From Pachyseris speciosa (taxonomy: Eukaryota; Cnidaria; Anthozoa; Scleractinia; Pachyseridae), in contig JAEMWC010000116.1 in assembly GCA_016490735.1 (NCBI GenBank), positions 593,501-657,500 on the forward strand: a DNA stretch of 64,000 nucleotides. Reading direction: 5' to 3'. The translations under genes and the position numbers were made by a program. The notes beneath the pieces are model-generated. The model searched no databases, was not told where the DNA came from, and saw only the letters and a program-made list of their open reading frames with translations. Positions 1-12,800 of the stretch are shown here, piece after piece (positions within the stretch are counted from its first letter, which is position 1; the number at the start of each line of letters is the position of its first letter).

Positions 1-235
1 AAACAGATTGTGACGTCAGCTGGGGAATAGACCCACGCTCCTGCTCACGTGGTTGTGTACCCGATGATGCTTAGTTCATTCTATGTTTTGAAGCTCATAA
101 AAACGTCCAAAACTGGAAAGGTATCCCACACAAAAAATATCTTGTTTTTTGGGGGTGCTGCTCATAACTGGGTTAAATGCCCGGGTCAGTTCTTAATATT
201 GAGCGCGGTTACATTTGCGCGTTTCTTTTCTTCAG

Positions 236-826
236 GATCTGGGATAATCTGGATGGATAATGTCAATTGTATCGGATTTGAATCATCACTGACGCATTGT
301 CTCCACGCCGGTTGGGGACAAGGGAACTGTGACCCAAACCACAATGAGGACGCTGGGGTGGTGTGTGGCAACACAACTGTCAAGGATCTCAGTAATAACT
401 TCTGTAGACAGGTCAACAGTGGATCTTGCGCTGACAATCAGGTAGTGATATTGACATATAAAATAATAATATTAATAATAATAATCAACACCAGCATCAT
501 CATCATCATCATCAGGACTTAAAAGTGGAAACACAAAAGATGTGGAATTGCAGAAGCATGTCTGTTATCCCAGTTGTAGTTGGGGCACTTGGGCAGTGAC
601 TAAAAACTTGATGATGTGGATTGCTAAGATAGGAACACCTGGAATCTTCAACATACTCCAGAAAGCCTGCTTGTTGGGCACAGCAATAATTTTAAGAAGA
701 ACCTTAGACATCTAAGGCTAAGGGAAATAGCCTGATGATCTAGGAATACGTGACCACCAATACAACAAAAGCAACTCTTTATTTAATAATAAACCAATAC
801 AACCAATGGTGTGATAAAAAATCCTC

Positions 827-889
<63 letters not shown>

Positions 890-3800
890 TTGCCATTTTA
901 GATTCTATATGTCCTAAAGTGTTTATCCATTTTTTTCTTTTTCTTTCGGAGCCCTATTTATAGTGCTAATTTTTATATATATATTTTAAATTTTAAATTT
1001 ATAGCTTTGTGCTAAGTGTTCACTATAGTGAACAGGTTACGCTCAAGCGCCCCTTCATGCTATTTTAACTGTATATAGCATACAAAAGTTGTAACTTCTG
1101 CATAATAATAATAATCATCATGATCATCATCATGATCGTGGTAATGAGGATGACGACGACGACGACGAGGACGATGATGATGTTGATGATTAATAATGTG
1201 CACAACATTGCACAAGGGGCAGTTGTCTGAGCTAGAACGATTGTGTCTACAGTCTTGACATGCAGATGCTGGCACACTTTTGTCTTTTGCAATTCCCTTT
1301 AATAGATTCTTAGTCCAACTGAGTTAACTAGTGCCCTTTGAAGCGCTTTAATGAAACAATCTAAAATTACTAGAATGAAGTAGTTCTCACAAAGTCCTTT
1401 CAGTGTGCCCGTGTGGTTGATTAGGGTGGGTGACTGGGCGAAGTCTTAGAGTCTATCAGTTTACCATTGGAACAAGAATTCTTCAAGAATTTTCTTTGGC
1501 GTTTCTTAGTCGATGGTTTCAAAGCTGTCAAACAATAACTGAGCAAAACACAGTGATATAGTGTCTTCTCTTTTGTACTTGTAGTTATGTGACAGTCACG
1601 TTAAAGTGACGTGTGTCGATTTGGACCTTTACAACCAGAACGGGGAGGAAGAATCTGTTTGTATGCAGTGTCCAGATGGTTATACAGGAGACGGAAGGCA
1701 ATGCAGAGGTATCCTGCCTTATCTTTAATTAACAATAATGTATCAGTCAATTCCAAAAACGCTCCCCCCCCCCCCCTCCCCAGGCATACCCCGGGTATTT
1801 GATCCGAAATTTGTCCCGCACGGTGGGGCATTTGACTATCGGCTACACATAGGTCGGCGGTCGCCAGGGGTTTTCGCGCGTCTTTCGCGCGCAAATATTC
1901 ATCCATTCACCACGGGAGCTGCTTCGCTCCCTTCGCTTCAAGATTCAGCGTAGGTTTTCTGGTGTTTACTAAACATACAGTTGATATGCCTTTATTCAAA
2001 GTTTGGAGTGCCGACAAAAGAGATCTGAAAAGACTTTTGGCGCACAAAGGTAAGCGATTTTAGAAAAAAAATATTCATTATGAGCGGGGAGCGTGCCAAA
2101 ATGCTTCATGCAACGAGTGATTTGCTATAGATTTACACTTGATGTTCCCTTTTTGAGGCCCCGACGGTGGGGCATTTGACCGTCTAAACTGAAAACACAG
2201 CGGGGCATTTGCTTTTGAAATTGACTGATACATAAGATTAGGAGCTCGAGATTTCTATCGCGTGATAGCTGATGAGAGCGTAGCCCGAATCAGCTATCAC
2301 GCATAGAAATCGAGAACGGCATTCTTGATAGAACGCTAGTAGATTTATACTAATCCATTTTAGCTCTTCTGCCACGCAGTTTCAAGATAATTATTTTCTC
2401 TTTTTAACCGTAATCCTCTGCTTCTCTATCTCCCCCAGCGGGTGAACAACGCGAAACTTATAGATTGAAGAAATAGTTGATGTATGAATATATGAAATGA
2501 ACCATTATACACTTACTGTATGGTCCCGAGGGAAACAGTTACTATTGTTTTCCCGAGAGTCTCCCGAGTCTTCCCGAGATGTTTCCCGAGACGTAGTCGA
2601 GGGAAACATCATGACTCGAGGGAAAACAAAACTAACTAGTTTCCCGAAGGACCATACATTAAGTGCTTTGTTAATACCGAGACTTTCCCTTCAACAATCA
2701 CAGCAAAATGAACAAACAAACAAACAAATGCGGCATTACAAGAACACGTCTTTATTCACAAGCCTGCTGGATGAATAATTTACAAATGTTTAAAAGTACC
2801 TGAAAAAGTAGAATATGCCTTTCTGGTATTTTCCGAATATTTTCCTCAATTAGATGCTGAATTTCGGCGGCTGATACTGGAGAAAACGTTTCCTTTTAGT
2901 CTCTGGTTCCATAACGTTTGTATTATCGTTGGTTTAAACTGAAAACTGGCAGTGTCCGCCCTCGTCCGCCCTCGTCCTCGTCCTCGCCCTCAATCAAGCT
3001 GACGTGAGCATGTGCTGAAGATCATGCCACTTTTAGTCACGCACTAATCACGTGCTGTTGTATCCGGCGCGAGGGCAACAACTGCGGAATTGTATCCCGG
3101 TCGGGATGCATCAGAATTTGGTCAGGGGGCACGTGACCAAGAATCAACCAATAGCAGCGCTCGTTTTGTTGAGTGAAAGTCTAGGTATATAACAAAATAT
3201 CTTGTTATGATCTGGATTTTTCTGATTTCTTTTTCAACCGCACAAGTTGATCAAATAACTACGACGATCCTCTCCTACATTCATTTGGATAAAAATGGCC
3301 TCGTCTCATCTGAAGCGTTGAAGGTCCTGGCCTGGTCTCTCCATAGACGTAATATATTTTACTTCTTAAAGGTTGATAAAAACTGTCATTTCTATAGACT
3401 CTATGCAAAAATGGCTGCCTTTAAATTATTCTTTTGTTCGTATTCAAAATAGCCTGACTAACCTCGTTCGGGATAATAAATTTTGTCTCAAAAACGAGGT
3501 TAGTGAGGCTATTTTGAATACGAATAAAAGAGTAATTTTAGTCAGCTATTTTTGCATAGGGTCTATTTGACATCTTATTGCGCAAACGTTAACGGAATTA
3601 AAGACGATTTTCGTCGAGTAAGTCCGTTTTTACAAAGTTTTTTTTAAATCTATTTTTCTGTCTTGCATCTTAGTTGTGGCGTCTGCTCCGCCTGTGTTCG
3701 ACAAAACTCCCGTCAACAACATCACTGTTCAATTCCAGGACGCTTTCAACTTGCAGTGCTCTTCCAGGCCACCCGTGATATATCCTTCCGTGTGGGACTG

Positions 3801-6800
3801 GAAAAAAAACGGACAACCACTCTCTGCTGAAGATATCAAATCCAAACGAATCACCTCATCATCCGGGACATTGATCGTGCGCGCTGCGGTTGCTGAAGAC
3901 AGTGGCAACTACACATGCGCGTTAGTAAACAGCGTAGCTTCGGTTGAGAGTAGCGTTGCCAAAGTCGTTGTAAAAGGTTAGTGCGTCATATTATGGAATC
4001 AAATGATACATGTTATTATCATATGACCCGTACGGCCCCGCGGGCGCTTTCATTGTAAAACTATCGAGAAAATCCCCGTTAACGAGGGCTTACGCATTTG
4101 CGCGGACGGGACCGGAAAAAGCCGTACGCCCCTGTTAGGAACAGTTACACGATTTTAGAGGATTTCGCCGTGTCTAACCATGTCATTTTAATTTACAACC
4201 AGACGGAAAATAGAAAAAAAACATCTTGGATAATTTTTCTGTGGAAATTCATAGCCTTTATATATTTTTTATACTTTTTTATCCCACAATATTTTTGCTT
4301 AAATGATCGTGGCGAGAAGTAAGAGCCGGTTCTTCTTATCACAGTGATTCTCGCGCCGCTGCAGGCGTTTGCAATAGGGGTGTTCTAAATCTCAGTTTTA
4401 GAATCTTGTATTCAGCAACGTTTAGTGCACTCTGTCTTCCAACATGCAGAACGTGTAAACACCCACCTTGGTAATATGAGTGTCAATATGTCTAAGGATT
4501 CCATTTCGTTTAAGCTGAATGGACAACTTTCAAATTCCTTTCTGTAAAGATTGGTTCCTCCTGGACCCTTTCTTTCTGGTCCACGCCCTTTACTCTTGTC
4601 ACTGTTTGTTTCTGGTAAACAATGCGGTGACAAAATGGTCGAAAAGTCTAATTATAGCAATAAAGGGGTTGAAAAGAATACAACATTTTGCTAATGATCA
4701 GTTTCTGGTGAATTGTGGGTAGATCCAGTCCTTTGTGGGGGCAAACGGTCAAAATTACAATTCCAAATTACCTCCTAAAATGGCCGTTTGCCCCCACAAA
4801 GGACTGGATCTACCCACAATTCACCAGGAACTAATCATTAGCAAAATGGTATATTGGAAACGTCTATTAAAAAAAAAACAGCTTTCTCAATGTTTTGTTG
4901 TTTTATTCTAGTCTCGCCCCAGATCCCAGAAGTGATTTCAGCAGACGTTTCCCAGGGTGGCACAGCAAACCTGGCCTGTCTGGTTTCCAGTTTTCCACCT
5001 TCTAATATAACCTGGCGACGAAACGGGACGGTATTGTCTACCGACTCCCATCAATTCTATTTATTCAACGCGAACTACACTTTGCAAATTAGGTACGTGG
5101 AGTTCGTTGACGCTGGCGATTATGAATGTGAGGCTGTGAATGAATTAGGAGGAGCAGTGGCTTATGCGACACTGACTGTGGGATGTAAGTATTTTGTAAC
5201 GCGAGGTCCAAGAGTCAGGGGCACCCCGGTATAAAAATAATGGTCTGCGAGTGTAACCACCTGTAAATGACAATAGCCTGTCACCGTTTGGGCCTGGCCC
5301 GAGATCACTTTTATGGTAATAGTTAAGCCCCAGCTGAACGATCAAACATTTTCATCCAACATCGTGTTGGTCGAGCATGTTTGACCGTTTGGCCGCCTCT
5401 CCCTATACATGAATCTTCGGGATTTCAACGACTTACACAGCTGCGTAACCCTTTTAAAGTGTTAATAAAAGTGACATCAATCTAATTTCTCCTCACTATA
5501 TTAGTACTGTATCAAGCATGCTGATCATAAGAATTTAGGAGATGATCAACAAAAATAAAATGTCTTGATATTTCATTAATTTCCCCCAACTACTGTTATA
5601 AAGCAATTGAGGAGAATGTTCAAGTTGATCTGATCAGAGTTTACTGGAATGAACAATTCTCTCTAACCAGTATTTTTGGTCAGAAAAATGGCCCTTGCAT
5701 GATGTTCAAAGTTAACGGCTACTGACTCCTTGTTGCATTCTATTTCGTTCCGTGTAGTGACGATTCAGTACATAAACTTTCCGACAAAGCCGCTAAAGGC
5801 TACAAAGGGAAAAACTATTACACTGCGTTGCGTTGTAAAAGCGTTTCCAGTCCCCCAACAGGCGTGGAAGAAAGATGGCGAGCTGGTGACCAACGATAGT
5901 CGTCACGTGATCACTGGGACGGAGTTGAGGATACAGCAAGTTGGGAGATCAGACATGGGAAAGTATTACTGTGTGGCTTGGAATAGCGGCAGTGTACAGG
6001 CCAAGTCCATTCTCTTGCTGATAGAGGGTAAGAAATTGTACACCCTAATATGCCTCTTCTTGCGAGATTTAAAATGTGTCACACTTTCCAACTCGAACAC
6101 AAAGTGTTTTACTTCAAAACAATATTTCAAGAAAAGCGCCAAAGAAACTTCCTGCTTTTTGCAAAGACCGGCTAAGCGAAAAGCTATCTATGTGGTCTCA
6201 AAAAGAAACACGGTAAATTTTGAATGAAGCAGTGTCTTATACTCGTAACTAGATGACTAAATCCTACGTTGTAATTTAAAGTTTCGGTGTATGCCCCCGT
6301 GATGAGCTTATTTAGATCTATTTAGCTCTTGGGGCGAACATGTAAAGAAAATAAATATGTTTGAATTAAAAAAAGATGACTAAACAATTTTAAGTAGTTT
6401 GATCAAATATTTTTTTATTTGGCTTGAAAACAATAAATCGCAAGGTTTATACTCCCAGTAATTTCTTCCTGCTTTCTTCAGGCCGGCCCATCATAGATAT
6501 TCCTCCAGTCGACCACCAGTACGTTCTTTCTGGAGCTAACGTCTCCTTTTACTGTGTTGGCTACGGCACTCCATCGCCAGAACTTACCTGGAAGAAGAAT
6601 GGGGAGAGTGTTAAGGAGAGTGACAGAATAAAAAACGATAAATCGTCGGGAGAGCTTCGCATATCTTCGGCCAAGGTTGAAGATGCGGGAACGTACGAAT
6701 GCATATACAGCAACAAATACGGGGAAGACAAGAAATCTTCGGTGCTTAATGTGGATGGCCAGAAGGGAGTTACAGGTATGTGCTATGAAATGGCAAATGT

Positions 6801-9800
6801 ACGCGTAGCGTAGAATTCCCTATCCAGTGCGGTCTAAAAAAAATTTCCCGTCGGGGTGGGGGTCAGTTTTTTGCCATTTTTCACCGTGACATCACTAAAT
6901 GAAGCATACATGAATCAAAGGACAATACATGAAGTCTTACATGATACGATGACCTTGAAAAACAAGAAAGATGGCGACATGACCCGTGAGAAATTGTTTA
7001 CGACTTTACAACAAGTTTTCTGAAAGTTTTCTTCGCGCGGACCTCCCCTGACGGGCTCAGGCTAAATGCAAAGGAAAACAAAAAACCAGTTTTTATCATA
7101 TTCCTCGGATTGAAAGGCTGTGATGGCTTTGAAGGTATACGATAGACATCAGCATTTCCACTTAGTACCCTTCGGATTCTCAGCTAACTTTGGCCTTAAT
7201 CCTTCGATGAAAGTCCTCAAACGTGCTTCTCCATACTGAAATGGCGAGATTGAGCTTGATTTTTAGCGGAAAAAATACAGAGCGATCCGATAACCTGGTG
7301 TTTATCTAAGGTAAGATCTTGAATATGATGTTTCTCGTCACCTCAATTCCGGTGGTACCCATTTAGAAATCGCTACGAACCAAACGCAAAAACAGACAAA
7401 GATCCACTCAAAGTCGTTAAAATCTTACAATTCCGCCATATTTTAAAGATCATCACCTGGCTCAAATGCGGCTTTAGCCTATTAAAGCCCCGGATGTGAC
7501 CGGGAATTGTACGCGACGGGGGGTTGAGAGGGATTTATTAATGCCACGTTCGCCTGTCACAGACATCTCGATTGCGATTGGGCGGTTTAATCTTCACTTT
7601 CTGAGCGAAAAAGAAGAGAAATAAGACAACAAAATTATGAGAGATTGTTCAGCCGTTGTGCCAGGAAATCTCACAAGAAATCAGTAAATCACCGTAAAAT
7701 TTCTCTAAAACTGTCTGCGCCAGCAGGCTGTGCCTGCGGCAATGTTTGTTGTATATGCGTGCGCATGTTGGCCTCGTGTTGCTTTACGGACGGCCATTTT
7801 AGTTAGGGCTGTATTAAAGCTGCTACTGTTTACTTCGTTGTGGCGTTCTCGTCTCCTTAACACTGGCGTGGTGGCAGCGACATCTAATCTACGCCCCCGA
7901 GAGCTAGTTTGCCCGAGAGTCCGAGAGTCGTCTCGCTAAACCAAGCATCAACGAGTCAATCTATCCTGTGGTTGAGTGAACTCGGAGCAGCACATCATCT
8001 AAAGGAAAGTATCACATCACTGTTCCTTATTGTTAAAATATGAATTCTAACAGAGCCCCAAAGCAATGGTCCCTCACGAAGAACGAAACCATTACAACAT
8101 TCGAAGCCTGGAGGCAGAATCTCCAGTATTCCCTCTCCCTGGACGCCAATTTCGCCCCATTTTTAGCAGACAATTTTTCGTGGCAGAAAAAGTCGTCCAC
8201 CTCCCCCCAGAGAGGACTTACGTCTGATGGAGAAGACGTCCCAATCTCCCGTCGACGTACTGCTAATCAGAAGAACGTGCACCTGGAGCTCATGTTAGGT
8301 CAAATAGCAAATTTTTGCCCCGTCATTTCACGTAATACCATCGTGAAAAATTCCACATCTGTCAAGTCCATCTGGCAAGCCATAAGGGCCCACTACGGTT
8401 TCCAGTCTACCGGTGCCCACTTTCTCGATTTTGCCTGCATTAAGCTTGATGTCGATGAACGCCCAGAAGATTTGTTCCAGCGGTTAATGTCCTTCATCGA
8501 AGATAATCTCCTTATTGCCAATAGCAGCATTACCCATCACGGTGACGTGATTACAGCTGATGAGGAGCTGAGCCCCACACTCGAAAATTTAGTGGTTTTA
8601 ACATGGTTAAGGCTCATACACCCCGATCTTCCTGGTCTCGTAAAGCAGCGTTATGGCACAGAGTTAAGGTCTAGGACACTGGCCTCTTTAAAACCGGAAA
8701 TTTCACAAGCTTTAGACTCCCTCCTCGAAGAGATTCGCTCCAGCGCTGACTCCAAAGTCCTACGTACCACCGCCGCAAGGTTCAGACAGTTTCCTCCTCG
8801 CCCTTCTTACCAATCGCCTCCTCAGCCACGGGCTCCCATCAAGCGACCAAAGTCTTGTCCATTATGTAAACAGGCAGGGCGCAATGACCAGCACTTCCTA
8901 AGCGCTTGCTCGTATTTACCTCCGGAGGACCGTACATATCTTTCTCGTTCTCGTCTCACTTCTGCCCTTGACGATGAGGACCCTGACTACGCCGAGTATA
9001 TACCCTCACCTTTTCTCGACGAAGACGACCACCCTCTGTGCGCCTCTGCACGTACAGTTTCACGTCGCGTCAGCACTAAACAGTCGCCCCACTTCAAGGC
9101 TTTCTATAAGCATCATCCGCTACGACTCACCCTTGACACAGGCGCAGAGACTAGTATGATTAAATCTTCCGTGGCCCGTTCTATCGGTGCTCCCATTAAA
9201 CAGTCTTCCCAGCAGGCCTTGCAGGCCGACGGCCTAACTCCGTTAGCCGTAGCCGGCGAAACTCACCTCATCTTATCCCGAGCAGATAAACAACTCGCTC
9301 TTGGCGCCCTCGTTGTTGATGACCTAGACGTAGACATTCTAGCAGGCACACCCTTTCTGATTACCAATGACATTACCGTCCGTCCCGCTAAGTGCCAAGT
9401 ACGTATCCAGGACTCTGAAATCATACATTACGAGCGTACAGTTGATACAACCACTGGTTCCCCTGCTGTGCGGCGTGCACACCTTTTTACCCTACGTGCT
9501 CCCTCTTCTCCGACTGTTGTGTGGCCTGGAGAGTACTTAGAGCTGGACATCCCCCTGACCTGGGAGATGATCCTATATTGGCACTTCAACCACGTTCAGA
9601 CACCCCTATCTCAAAGCATACGAAACCTGCCCACATCTGGCCTGAGCCCCAAATCTTGGAAGCTGTCGGATCCAAAATCCGTTTAGTCAACACTTCCGAT
9701 GAGCCTAAAGCCATCAGTCGCCACGAGCACCTCAGCCAGATCTTACCCACTGTAGGTGCCCCGTCACCTACCCCCTTCCAGATACCCACAGACCAACCGT

Positions 9801-12800
9801 CTCCCGTGCGGCCCAAGTGTTCACCACCCTTTTCGTCTGCTGTCTCCGTTGATCCTGACAACTTACTACCAGATGAGTCCCGCCTCAAATTTCAGTAGCT
9901 GCTGCAAGAGTACGACCGCGTCTTTGATCCCCAGATAACCGGTTACAATGGTGCAGCTGGTCCCATTCAAGCCACTGTAAACATTGGTCCAGTACAGCCC
10001 CCTCAGCGCAAAGGGCGCATCCCGCAGTACTCGCGCAACCAACTTGTAGAGCTGCAAGCAATGTTCGATGAACTTGAACAGGCCAAGGTCTTCCGTCGTC
10101 CCGAAGATCGTGGCATAACCGTTGAGTACCTTAACCCGTCATTCCTAGTTAAAAAGCCTTCAGGCGGATACCGTCTCGTGACTGCCTTCGCCGATGTCGC
10201 ACGGTACAGTAAACCTCAGCCTTCCCTTATGCCAGACGTCAACTCAACCCTGCGCACCATCGCACCCTGGCGCTATCTGATCAAAACCGATCTCACACAG
10301 GCCTTCTATCAAATCCCACTCTCTCAGTCTTCTCTAAAGTACTGTGGCGTAGCAACACCCTTTCGAGGAATTCGTGTTTACACCAGATCAGCAATGGGTA
10401 TGACTGGCTCTGAAACCGCTCTAGAAGAAATGATGTGCCGCGTTCTTGGCGACCTTATCCAAGAAGGCTGCGTGACTAAACTTACAGATGACCTATACTG
10501 TGGTGGCGATTCACCGGAAACCCTTCTATCCAACTGGAGACGTGTACTTGAGTCCCTCGACCGTTGCAACCTTCGTTTGTCTCCTACCAAAACCATCATT
10601 TGCCCGAAATCCACCACCATCCTCGGCTGGATCTGGTCCCAGGGCACTCTGTCAGCTAGCCCCCACCGTATCGCCGTCTTGTCTTCCTGCCCTCCTCCCC
10701 AATGTGTGAAAGGCCTCTGTTCCTTTATTGGCGCCTATAAGGTTCTCGGCCGCGTGCTCCCAAACTACTCAGACGTAGTGGATCCCCTCGAGTGCGATCT
10801 CACCGGCCTCCAGTCTAATGACAAGCTACTGTGGGACGAGAATCTTACCCTCAAGTTCAAGTCTGCGCAGGAACACCTATCTAGGCACAAATCCATAGTT
10901 CTTCCATGCCCCTCAGATACCCTTTGGATAGTCACCGATGGATCCGTTACCAAGAGAGGCCTCGGTGCTACATTGTATATCTCTCGTGCCGGTCGTCTTC
11001 ACTTAGCTGGCTTCTACAGTGGCAAGTTGCGCAAACACCAAGTCACCTGGCTTCCCTGTGAAGTTGAGGCACTATCAATTGCTGCTGCTGTCAAATACTT
11101 CTCTCCATTCATCATCCAATCGTATCATCCCACGACTGTATTAACCGATAGTAAACCATGTGTTCAGGCGATTGATAAACTTTGCCGTGGAGAGTTTTCG
11201 GCGAGTCCCCGAGTTACTTCCTTCCTAACAACCGTCAGCCGTTACCAAGTCAGCCTACAACACCTGGCTGGGAAAGCGAACCTACCGTCTGACTTTACTA
11301 GTCGCAACGCTCCCGACTGCAACGAGTCCAACTGCCAGATTTGCACATTTGTCCATGACTTGGAAGACCCCGTTGTGCGGGGCGTCTCAATCCAGGACAT
11401 CCTCGACAATAAGTCCAGTCTCCCATTCTCCACAAGGTCAGCCTGGCTACAGATCCAAAGCGATTGTCCCGACCTCCGGAGAGTTCACGCCCATCTCAAA
11501 CAAGGCACTCGTCCTTCAAAGAAACTTACCAATGTTCGTGATGTCAAGCGTTATCTTAACTGTGCTTCCATTGCTAAAGACGGGGTTCTCGTGGTTAAAC
11601 GCAGTCAACCTTTTGTTCCAGTTATTGAGGCCATCGTGGTACCCCGGTCCGTGCTGGACGGTTTGTTAACTGCCCTTCACATCAAGCTTAACCATCCTTC
11701 CCGCCATCAATTTCAAATGGTGCTTCAACGTCAGTTCTTTGCTCTGGACATGAACGATGCCATTTCCCGCGTGACATCCGCCTGCCACAACTGTGCCTCC
11801 CTTCTGTCGTTTCCCCCTCTTTGGTCTCCCAGTCTTCCGATGACCCCCCTGAAGTCGTAGGAGTCTCCTTTGCCGCTGATGTCATCAAACGTCTTCGTCA
11901 ATCGATCCTAGTTCTCCGAGAATGAACAACATCCTTCACTGCTTCTTGTTTGATATCAGACGAGAGACATGACACTCTCCGAGACGCCCTCACACGGCTA
12001 ATCATTGGTCTACACCCTCTTGATGGTCCTAGAGCGATTGTACGCGTAGATCCTGCTCCTGGCTTCGTGTCCATGAGTAACAATAACTCACTCAAGCATT
12101 TAAACGTCACAATCGAGGTTGGTCGCGTTAAGAACAAGAACAAGAATCCCGTCGCCGAGAAGGCTGTTCGTGAACTTGAAGAAGAGCTTATTCGTCAAGA
12201 ACCAGGAGGACGTCCTGTTAGTGAAGTTGGCCTCGCTATCGCCACTGCACGTCTTAACTCCCGTCTCCGGTTTTCCGGCTTATCGTCTCGCGAATTGTGG
12301 ACTCAGCGGAACCAGTTCACCCACGAACAGTTGCCATTCTCCGATTCTCAATTATACTCGCTAAACATGACCTGCGTTCTTCTAACCATTCCTTCAGCGA
12401 GAGGTCCAAGAACCCCCGTGGTCTTGTCCCAGATTCACCACAACTCCAAGTTGGCGATCTTGTCTACCTCGTCTCAGACAAGGACAAGTCACGTGCTCGT
12501 GACCGTTACATCGTCGTCTCCACAGACCCCCCCTGGTGTTTCGTGAAGAAATTTTGTGGTTCCCAACTTAGAGCCTCTTCCTACAAAGTCAAATTATCTG
12601 AGTGCTTCCCTGTGTCTCCCTCCGTTGTAGTGTCCAACCATCCAGGGCTATCAGTTTACCAAGACACAGACGAGGAGCCTTTACCTTTAGCTCCTGCGGC
12701 TCCTGCCGCCCCAGTACAGCCAACGTTATTCCCACCTGCACCTTCAGAGCTTATCACCGTGCCCTCTGACGATGTACAATCCTCTTCCTTGGCCAGTACT

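Larger units (their letters stand above)
1709..3673. other. Receptor intron with foldbacks and a C-run
   Basis: The intron between the EGF and first Ig exons contains a 13-base C run at about 1764-1776 and three inverted-repeat structures listed separately. The stretch between about 2670 and 3395 has short GTCCGCCCTCGTCC-type repeats near 2955-2990 but no coding exon that I can support. Confidence 0.6.
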
